DNA of 11,792 nt, from assembly GCA_015491705.1 (NCBI GenBank), contig WFVK01000062.1, positions 1-11,792 on the forward strand. Direction: 5' to 3'. The notes under the pieces were generated by a model. It saw only the letters and a program-made list of their open reading frames with translations. It was not told where the DNA came from and searched no databases. The stretch is from Nitrospirota bacterium (lineage in GTDB: Bacteria; Nitrospirota; Thermodesulfovibrionia; UBA6902). The translations under genes were made by a program, and so were the position numbers. Of the stretch, positions 6,570 through 11,792 are shown one piece after another (within the stretch, counting starts at the first letter, position 1; every line of letters starts with the position of its first letter).

Positions 6570-8297
6570 TTACCGGTTTGCGCGTTTGTTCCTGATATGT
6601 TTCATCAGCGTTTTACGGTCAAGGGTGTTCAGCACATCTTTTTTCTCAAGCCATCCCCTCCTTGCCGTCCTCACCCCGTAGTTCATAAAGCCGAACTGGT
6701 AGTCTATATGCGCATCCGTGTTGACCGCCATGCATATCCCCGTCTCCACCGCCTTTTTGATATATATGTCATTGAGGTCGAGCCTGAGGGGATGGGCGTT
6801 TATCTCCATCACCGTGCCTGTCTGCCTTGCGGTCTTCAGGACCTCATCCATGTCAATATCATAGGCATCCCTCTCCCCGATAAGCCTTCCTGTGGGATGG
6901 GCGATGATTGTCACATAGGGGTTTTTCATTGCGGACACGAGACGGCCTGTCAACTGCCTGCGCGACTGGCGGAAACCGGAGTGAATGGATGCAACCACCA
7001 TGTCAAGCTTTTCCAGGATGCCGTCGGGATAATCCAGTGTCCCGTCGCTTCTTATGTCCACCTCGACCCCCGAAAAGAGCCTGATCCCGCCTGACCTCCT
7101 GTTGAAATCCTTTATCTCCCTGTTCTGCTGCAGAATCTGTTCGGCACTCATTCCCCTGGCTACCCCAAGGCCTTTTGAGTGGTCGGTCACCGCAATGTAT
7201 TCGTACCCTCTTTTTTCCGCAATGCGTGCAAGCTCCTCAAGGCTATGGCTTCCGTCGCTGTAATTCGAATGCACATGGAGGTCGCCTCTTATATCTTCAA
7301 TATCCACAAGCCGCGGCAGTCTATTCTCAAGCGCCGCCTCTATCTCTCCGGCGTCCTCTCTTATTTCAGGCGGAATGAAGGGCAGTCCGAGTATCCTGAA
7401 AACGTCGGATTCATGTCTGCCCCCGAGTTTTTTCCCTGTCCTGACATCAAAGATACCGTATTCGTTTATCTTAAGCCCCTTTTTTACCGCGAGTTCGCGT
7501 ATCCTTATGTTGTGCGCCCTGCTCCCTGTAAAATAGGCCAGGGCGGAGCCGAAGGAATCCTCGCTGACCACCCTTAAGTCCACCTGTATGCCTTCGCCGG
7601 TCACGATGCTGGACTTTGTCTGCCCCTTCATAAGCACCTCCCTGGCGAGGGGGAGATGAACGAACACATCCATTACCTTCTGCGGGTCCCCGGATGTTGA
7701 GAGTATGTCAATATCCTTTATTGTGTCTTTCCAGCGCCTGAGGCTCCCGGCTGCGACCAGTTCCCTGACCGGGGATTTTTTCCGCAGTTCGCTTATTATA
7801 TCCTCGGCAACAGGAAGGACACGGCCGATGGGGAAGCGCCCCGAGTGTCTCCTTATCATCGCGATCCCCCGGAGGATGTTTTCCTCGGTGCGCTGCTTTA
7901 TGCCGGGAAGCCCTTTCAGCCTGCCTTCTTCCGCGTAGCGCTGCAGGTCATCGATACTCTTTATTTTGAGCTTCTCAAAAAGGAGCATCGCTGTCTTCGG
8001 GCCGAGCCCGGGCACCGATAGGATATCCGCAAGGCCGGGCGGTGCTTGTTTTTTCAATTCCTCGTAAAACTCCAGTCTCCCCGTGGTGACGTATTCCCGG
8101 ATTTTCCCTGCAAGGTCAGGTCCGATGCCGGGAATCTTCAGCAGTTCTTTCTCCTGCATCCCGGCGACATCCCTTGTGAGCCCGTCGATATTCCGCGCGG
8201 CCCTCCGGTAGGCCCTTATCCTGAAAGGGTTCTCGCCCTTTATCTCGAGGATGTCCGCTATTTCATTGAATATCCTGGCAACTTCCGGGTTACGCAT
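6570..8297 (-). CDS. polX: DNA polymerase/3'-5' exonuclease PolX
   Basis: A 575-residue bacterial family X DNA polymerase, which fills short gaps in base excision repair and has a metal-dependent exonuclease domain. The N-terminal 8-kDa-like domain has helix-hairpin-helix elements near 53-60 (KIPGIGPDLAG) and 94-102 (SVPGLGPKT). The nucleotidyltransferase palm has GSLRR at 184-188, D195 and D197 in DIDIL, and the third aspartate D240 in IQVDLRV. The C-terminal PHP domain begins near 338 with DLHVHSNYSDG (D339, H341, H343) and continues with TDHSKG, GVEVDI, IHSG, AHPTGR and NTDAH, so its metal ligands look complete. Length is normal. The N-terminus matches PolX proteins, which supports this ATG despite the lack of a ribosome site; a -10-like box ends six bases upstream, so the mRNA may be leaderless. 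Confidence 0.97.
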   Translation of the reverse strand: MRNPEVARIFNEIADILEIKGENPFRIRAYRRAARNIDGLTRDVAGMQEKELLKIPGIGPDLAGKIREYVTTGRLEFYEELKKQAPPGLADILSVPGLGPKTAMLLFEKLKIKSIDDLQRYAEEGRLKGLPGIKQRTEENILRGIAMIRRHSGRFPIGRVLPVAEDIISELRKKSPVRELVAAGSLRRWKDTIKDIDILSTSGDPQKVMDVFVHLPLAREVLMKGQTKSSIVTGEGIQVDLRVVSEDSFGSALAYFTGSRAHNIRIRELAVKKGLKINEYGIFDVRTGKKLGGRHESDVFRILGLPFIPPEIREDAGEIEAALENRLPRLVDIEDIRGDLHVHSNYSDGSHSLEELARIAEKRGYEYIAVTDHSKGLGVARGMSAEQILQQNREIKDFNRRSGGIRLFSGVEVDIRSDGTLDYPDGILEKLDMVVASIHSGFRQSRRQLTGRLVSAMKNPYVTIIAHPTGRLIGERDAYDIDMDEVLKTARQTGTVMEINAHPLRLDLNDIYIKKAVETGICMAVNTDAHIDYQFGFMNYGVRTARRGWLEKKDVLNTLDRKTLMKHIRNKRANR

Positions 8298-8303
8298 AAT
8301 AAG

Positions 8304-8334
8304 AGTATACCCTACAGCGGCATTAAAATATCAA
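8304..8334 (-). promoter_or_regulatory. Candidate promoter of polX (leaderless)
   Basis: On the - strand TTGATA (8329-8334) and TATACT (8304-8309) are separated by 19 bp, slightly long. The -10 box ends six bases before the polX ATG, so transcription would start at or next to the start codon. No Shine-Dalgarno sequence lies in the usual place, which agrees with leaderless initiation. Confidence 0.45.
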
Positions 8335-8341
8335 TTACGGC

Positions 8342-8400
8342 GCGGGAGGGCCCGGAGGTCCTGCGGCAGGCCCTCCCGCCGGTTTATGCAATATAAGGCA
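8342..8400 (+). repeat. Dispersed repeat copy R5 with an 11-bp stem
   Basis: A GC-rich hairpin with a perfect 11-bp stem (GCGGGAGGGCC at 8342-8352 and its complement at 8369-8379) is followed by CGGTTTATGCAATATAAGGC. The tail is shorter and more diverged than in other copies. It fills much of the gap between the HepT-like gene and polX. Without a T run on either side it is not a standard intrinsic terminator. Confidence 0.6.
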
Positions 8401-8447
8401 GGGCCAGGATTCATGCCGGCAGGTTCGGGGGCGGCGATATATCGATA

Positions 8448-8885
8448 TCAAATGGTCTGGAGGTAATCATCCACCTCATGCCTTAATTTTGCAAGCACAT
8501 CCCTGATCGCATCAACGAGGCCCTTCATGTCTTCCCATTTGATGTTGAAGATATACGCATATATGAAATAGTTCCTGAAGGAAAGATACTTGGAGAGCAA
8601 TTGGAAGAGATCCGGTGGGAGGATGCCGATCTCACCGGACTTTATGAGCACCTTTTCATGCCATTCCGGGGAATCGTGGACATCGAGCTTGTCGTATACA
8701 AGCATCTGCTTTAATATGTTTTCAACACCGCTGTATATGTTCATGATAAGGGCGCCGATAGCCGCCTGCTCGGCAACGGTGTATTCGGTCTTTTCCGGCC
8801 TGTAGACGGAAAAGAGTTCATCCATGATCCTCTCGATGTTCTTAAACTCGGCGTCGCAGAACTGTTTCAGTTCGTCTATTGTCAT
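8448..8885 (-). CDS. HepT-like protein with altered active site
   Basis: A 145-residue, mainly helical protein resembling the HepT family (HEPN superfamily), the RNase toxin half of MntA/HepT toxin-antitoxin pairs. Family-like parts are IMNIYSGVENILKQM (about 47-61), SPEWHEKVL (72-80) and LSKYLSFRNYFIYAY (97-111). The RNase motif RX4-6H, which in this subgroup normally reads like FRH..RHAY, appears here as R104-N-Y-F-I-Y109-A-Y111, so the histidine is replaced by tyrosine and RNase activity is doubtful. No MntA-type nucleotidyltransferase gene lies beside it; the nearest nucleotidyltransferase domain is in PolX. The ATG at 8885 is chosen because GGAGG lies eight bases upstream; the in-frame GTG at 8894 overlaps that site. 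It may be a domesticated or inactive toxin relative. Confidence 0.72.
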   Translation of the reverse strand: MTIDELKQFCDAEFKNIERIMDELFSVYRPEKTEYTVAEQAAIGALIMNIYSGVENILKQMLVYDKLDVHDSPEWHEKVLIKSGEIGILPPDLFQLLSKYLSFRNYFIYAYIFNIKWEDMKGLVDAIRDVLAKLRHEVDDYLQTI

Positions 8886-8918
8886 AAGGTTCACCTCCGT
8901 GAAAAATGTCCTGTCAGC

Positions 8919-8938
8919 TTATGCAACATTAAGGTTTA
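8919..8938 (+). repeat. Dispersed repeat copy R6 (tail only)
   Basis: A clean copy of the conserved tail, TTATGCAACATTAAGGTTTA, without a clear GC-rich hairpin in front. It lies 16 bp beyond the stop codon of the ubiB-like gene, in the gap before the HepT-like gene. Confidence 0.65.
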
Positions 8939-8953
8939 TTTTTCAAACAATAT

Positions 8954-10660
8954 CTACAGGTGCCCTGATTTTATAATCGATATCAGCAGGCGCAGACCGA
9001 GCAGAAAGGCCACTAAAAACCCTATCACTCCCATGCTCGGCACCCCGAGTATCTTGCCGCCGATATCGGATTGCACGAGCATGGATGAACCTACAATAAG
9101 GGCGGCGACCACTATGCTGAAAGCAAGACGGTTGCCGGAGCGGTCTATGTCCGTTATCAGTTTGTCCATGCCTATGGGGTTCACTTTCACGCTCAGTTCA
9201 TCTCTCATCACCTTTCTCAGCAGTCTGTTCATCTGGCGCGGGGTGCTTATCATAATGTCCCCGATCTCGGAGAGATTGTCCTTTGTCCGGCTCAGGATTC
9301 TCTGCGGACTTATGCGCCGTTCCACAAGCCTGGCTGCATACGGCTCTGCCGCGGACATGAGATTGAAGTCAGGGTCAAGCTCCCTGCCGATGTTATCGAC
9401 TATGATTATGGTCTTGTTCATAAGCAGCAGGTCGGAAGGCACCTTGAGCCCGTATTTGATTACAAGGTGTGTCATGGCCTCGAGATATTCCGGAAAGTTG
9501 ACCTCGGAGATTGTCATATCATACAGGGGTTCAAGCAGGTCAATAAGGTCGGCCCTGAAATCGTTCCTGAATGCATCAACGTCCACTTCTTCGCTCACCA
9601 GGCCGAGTTCTATGTACAGGTCCACAAGCTGGTCGAATTTTTTGTTCATCACGGCCAGAAACGCCCTCGCGATGTTGTCTATCAGCTCGGGGCTCAGCCA
9701 CCCGACTATGCCGAAATCCATGAGACCTATACGTCCGTCAGGCATGACGAAGATATTGCCGGGGTGCGGGTCGGCATGGAAAAAACCGTCCTCGAAGATC
9801 ATCTTGAAGTAGGCGTCCACCCCCCTCTTTGCAAGTTCATGCCTGTCCGCGCCTATGGCCTCTATGCCTTCAATATCATCGATTCTGACACCCTCGATTC
9901 TTTCCATGACGAGAACCCTCGATGACAGGAACTGCGTGTAGACGGCCGGAATATGGATATACTTGTTGCCAGCAAAGTTCCTCTTGAACCTCATTGCATT
10001 CTTTGCCTCAACGACAAAGTCCAGCTCCTTTTTCACCGTCCTGCCGAATCTGTCCACTATGCCTTCAGGATCAAAGAACCTGCTCTCGGGAATATATTTC
10101 ACCATGAGCCTCGCGATGGTGGCCAGGATGGATATGTCGGTTTCTATTGTTTCGCGGATACCCGGCCTCTGCACCTTCACGATCACCTTTTCACCGGATT
10201 TAAGCACTGCATTGTGGACCTGGGCTATTGAGGCGGCGGCCACGGGTGTATCGTCGAATTCGGAGAAGATATCATCCAGCGCCACGCTGAACTCGGCTTC
10301 AATGGTCTCCCTGGCCTTTTCCGGGGGAAAGGGGGGGACCTTGTCCTGGAGCTTCTTGAACTCATCGGCGTACCCGGTTGTTATCAGGTCCGGTCTTGAA
10401 GCGAGCAACTGGGCGAGTTTGATAAATGAAGGCCCCAGTTCACTGAATGCCATCCTCAGTCTCTGGGGAATGGTGTGTTTTTCGATCTCCTGCCATCTGG
10501 CAAGGATTTTCAGCCTCTTCCTGAGGGGAATAAACCGGTGGAGATTCAACTGTTCGATGAACTGTCCGAAACCGTGCTTAAGGAAAACATTGACGATATG
10601 TCTTATACGGGTGATATTCCTGTATGTGTGCCAGTATCTTACGAAACGTGTAATACCCAT
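8954..10660 (-). CDS. ubiB: UbiB/AarF (ABC1/COQ8) family protein kinase-like protein
   Basis: A 568-residue member of the UbiB/COQ8 atypical kinase family, membrane-associated ATPases that support quinone or other prenyl-lipid metabolism. The family KxGQ segment reads K81-L-A-Q84 in SFIKLAQLLASRPDL, so its glycine is alanine. The alanine-rich nucleotide loop is intact (VAAASIAQVH, 140-149), as are the lysine K162 (IVKVQRPG), KELDF near 211-215, the catalytic loop FHADPHPGNIF (D297, N302) and the DFG motif (D315). Two hydrophobic segments near 513-533 and 540-563 probably anchor the C-terminus in the membrane. Length is normal. GGAAG lies eight bases before the ATG, against the base of the R7 hairpin. 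It follows a phasin-like gene. The symbol is assigned by family; a true ubiquinone role is unproven, since no other ubi gene is in view. Confidence 0.9.
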   Translation of the reverse strand: MGITRFVRYWHTYRNITRIRHIVNVFLKHGFGQFIEQLNLHRFIPLRKRLKILARWQEIEKHTIPQRLRMAFSELGPSFIKLAQLLASRPDLITTGYADEFKKLQDKVPPFPPEKARETIEAEFSVALDDIFSEFDDTPVAAASIAQVHNAVLKSGEKVIVKVQRPGIRETIETDISILATIARLMVKYIPESRFFDPEGIVDRFGRTVKKELDFVVEAKNAMRFKRNFAGNKYIHIPAVYTQFLSSRVLVMERIEGVRIDDIEGIEAIGADRHELAKRGVDAYFKMIFEDGFFHADPHPGNIFVMPDGRIGLMDFGIVGWLSPELIDNIARAFLAVMNKKFDQLVDLYIELGLVSEEVDVDAFRNDFRADLIDLLEPLYDMTISEVNFPEYLEAMTHLVIKYGLKVPSDLLLMNKTIIIVDNIGRELDPDFNLMSAAEPYAARLVERRISPQRILSRTKDNLSEIGDIMISTPRQMNRLLRKVMRDELSVKVNPIGMDKLITDIDRSGNRLAFSIVVAALIVGSSMLVQSDIGGKILGVPSMGVIGFLVAFLLGLRLLISIIKSGHL

Positions 10661-10661
10661 C

Positions 10662-10712
10662 AGGTTGTCTTCCGGCGGGTCTTCCCGCCGTATTCAGGGG
10701 GCATTAAGGTTA
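10662..10712 (+). repeat. Dispersed repeat copy R7 with a 7-bp hairpin
   Basis: AGGTTGTCTTC precedes a perfect hairpin CGGCGGG-TCTT-CCCGCCG (10673-10690), then TATTCAGGGG and the tail GCATTAAGGTTA. It fills practically the whole gap between the phasin-like and ubiB genes. Its last bases, TTA (10710-10712), are the TAA stop of the phasin-like gene, and the hairpin abuts the ubiB ribosome site. Confidence 0.65.
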
Positions 10713-11030
10713 TGACTCACCACCCTTTGACGCCTCTTCAAGTTTCTTGACCCTTGTGGAAAGCGTTCTTAATTTTTTCTTGAGTTCATCAACCTCATCC
10801 CTGGTGGGTATATTCATTTTCTCCAGTGTCTTGTTGATGATATCCGTTATGGCCCTGCTGAGGTCCTCGCCTGATTTGGAGACCTTTTCCGAGCATTCCT
10901 TCACGAGCCTGGCGCCCTGTGACTCGCTGAGTTCCCCCTTTTTTACAAGCTCGTCAACCAACTCCTTGATCTTCTCGGGCACGCCTATACCCACCATTAA
11001 TGTCTTGTGTATGATCTCATTGATGTTCAT
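10710..11030 (-). CDS. Phasin-like (polyhydroxyalkanoate granule-associated) small protein
   Basis: A 106-residue, highly charged helical protein starting MNINEIIHKTLMVGIG. The pattern of a short hydrophobic N-terminus, then KIKELVDELVKKGELSESQGARLVKE, then a heptad-rich coiled coil near the end (RDEVDELKKKLRTLSTRVKKLEEA, about 77-100) matches the PhaF/PhaI-type phasin family, whose members coat PHA granules or, more widely, act as small coiled-coil proteins. A GGGGGGAA run before the ATG can serve as the ribosome site. It starts 32 bp after the alaS stop and precedes ubiB, so the three are probably co-transcribed. No PHA synthase is in the window, so a storage-granule role is unproven. The stop codon is contributed by repeat R7. 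Confidence 0.75.
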   Translation of the reverse strand: MNINEIIHKTLMVGIGVPEKIKELVDELVKKGELSESQGARLVKECSEKVSKSGEDLSRAITDIINKTLEKMNIPTRDEVDELKKKLRTLSTRVKKLEEASKGGES

Positions 11031-11061
11031 GATATTCCCCCCACTTTAGTTGTTTGAGTGT

Positions 11062-11792
11062 CTATTGTTGTATTCTCTCTTTTATTATATCACTAACAGA
11101 GCGTATTGCCTTGTCCAGGCCCGCTGGATCCTTTGTCCCGCCCTGGGCCATGTCCGGTCTGCCTCCGCCCTTTCCGCCGGTTACGGCCCTGAGAATTTCT
11201 CCTGCGTTAAGGCGCGGGACAAGGTCTTTCGTGACTGCTGAAACATAATAGGCCTGGCCGTCCGACCGCGATCCGAGGACTATCACACCCGAGCCGATCC
11301 TGTTTTTCAATGTATCCGCAAGATGCCTCAGCGCCTTCATATCCAGCCCCGTGGTGCTGTGAGCAATGACCTTTACGCTATCTATCTCCACGGCCTTCTC
11401 TATAATTTCAGCCGCCTCTTCAGTCGCCGCCCTGTGCCTGGTCTTCTCCAGTTCCCTTTCAGCCTGTTTCAGGTCATGGATGATCTTTCCGACTTTTTCG
11501 GCGACGTTCAGTTCACCGGCCCTGAGGAGTTCAGCCGCTTTTTTAAGCTCTGTTTCACGCCGCCTGATAAGCTCAAGCGCTGCAAATCCGGTAACCGCCT
11601 CTATCCTCCTTATGCCTGCTGCAACACTGCCTTCGGAGATAATCATGAAAGGGCCGATCTCCCCTGTTGCCCGGCAATGCGTCCCGCCGCAGAGCTCGGC
11701 GGTGAAATCACCCGCCCTTACGACCCTCACGCGCTCTCCGTACTTCTCGCCGAAAAGCGCAGTGACCCCGCTTTCCACGGCCTCATCAAGGG
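11062..11792 (-). CDS. alaS: Alanine-tRNA ligase, C-terminal part (cut by window edge)
   Basis: The last 243 or so residues of alanyl-tRNA synthetase; the 5' part lies beyond the right edge, where the frame is still open (LDEAVESGV). The enzyme charges tRNA-Ala and clears mischarged tRNA. Visible parts are the end of the editing domain with the zinc-binding CGGTHC motif followed by ATGEIGPF, the ISEGSVAAGIRRIEAVTG segment, a coiled-coil stretch, and the C-terminal C-Ala/DHHA1 domain with GGKGGGRPDMAQGG. An internal GTG at 11778 is not the real start. The gene ends IKERIQQ with TAG and is followed by the phasin-like gene 32 bp downstream. Confidence 0.97.
   Translation of the reverse strand, partial: LDEAVESGVTALFGEKYGERVRVVRAGDFTAELCGGTHCRATGEIGPFMIISEGSVAAGIRRIEAVTGFAALELIRRRETELKKAAELLRAGELNVAEKVGKIIHDLKQAERELEKTRHRAATEEAAEIIEKAVEIDSVKVIAHSTTGLDMKALRHLADTLKNRIGSGVIVLGSRSDGQAYYVSAVTKDLVPRLNAGEILRAVTGGKGGGRPDMAQGGTKDPAGLDKAIRSVSDIIKERIQQ

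Noticed and set aside
6597..7094. 165-codon + strand open frame inside polX
   Set aside because: Antisense to the PHP domain of PolX; no ribosome site and atypical composition.
9033..9812. 259-codon + strand open frame inside the ubiB-like gene
   Set aside because: Serine-rich antisense shadow of a well-supported gene, with no motif of its own.

Overview
The window looks like chromosomal DNA from a free-living Gram-negative-type bacterium of moderate GC content. The protein sequences and gene neighbourhood (GroEL with a GGM-rich tail, a CIRCE-controlled groESL operon, a phasin-like gene beside a UbiB/AarF kinase, a bacterial PolX, a class B radical SAM enzyme) are reminiscent of Nitrospirota or Desulfobacterota. 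That placement is an impression from sequence style, not a database result. No rRNA, tRNA, CRISPR array, prophage or transposase gene is visible.

Layout. Bases 1-5260 are read on the + strand: a rhomboid intramembrane protease (149-829), groES (1056-1346) and groEL (1379-3028) behind a promoter with a perfect CIRCE operator, a strong intrinsic terminator, a 399-bp gene-free stretch filled by two inverted copies of a repeat, and a 610-residue B12-binding-type radical SAM protein (3428-5260). From 5289 to the right edge everything is on the - strand. In transcription order this arm holds alaS (3' part only), a phasin-like protein, a UbiB/AarF kinase, a HepT-like protein, PolX, a PD-(D/E)XK nuclease-like protein and a 54-residue cysteine-rich protein. 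The two arms converge at about 5260-5289.

The most unusual signal is a dispersed repeat not explained by the genes. Seven copies (R1-R7) sit in the gaps. Each consists of a GC-rich, often hairpin-forming segment followed by a conserved tail close to TTATGCAACATTAAGGTTA. R1 and R2 match at 49 of 50 positions in inverted orientation and bracket the rhomboid-groESL block. R2 and R3 form an inverted pair of about 221 bp resembling a BIME or MITE. Most copies lie just after the stop codon of a gene in one fixed orientation, and two actually supply the TAA stop. This looks like a REP-type family, possibly undescribed in this lineage.

Other points of interest: polX, and less clearly the rhomboid gene, have promoter-like boxes so close to the start codon that their mRNAs may be leaderless. 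The HepT-like protein has lost the histidine of its RNase motif and has no antitoxin gene beside it. The UbiB protein carries KLAQ where the family has KxGQ. The radical SAM protein carries a long unassigned C-terminal region. The genes are mostly housekeeping (protein folding, membrane proteolysis, DNA repair, tRNA charging, lipid or quinone metabolism) and do not form one evident pathway.
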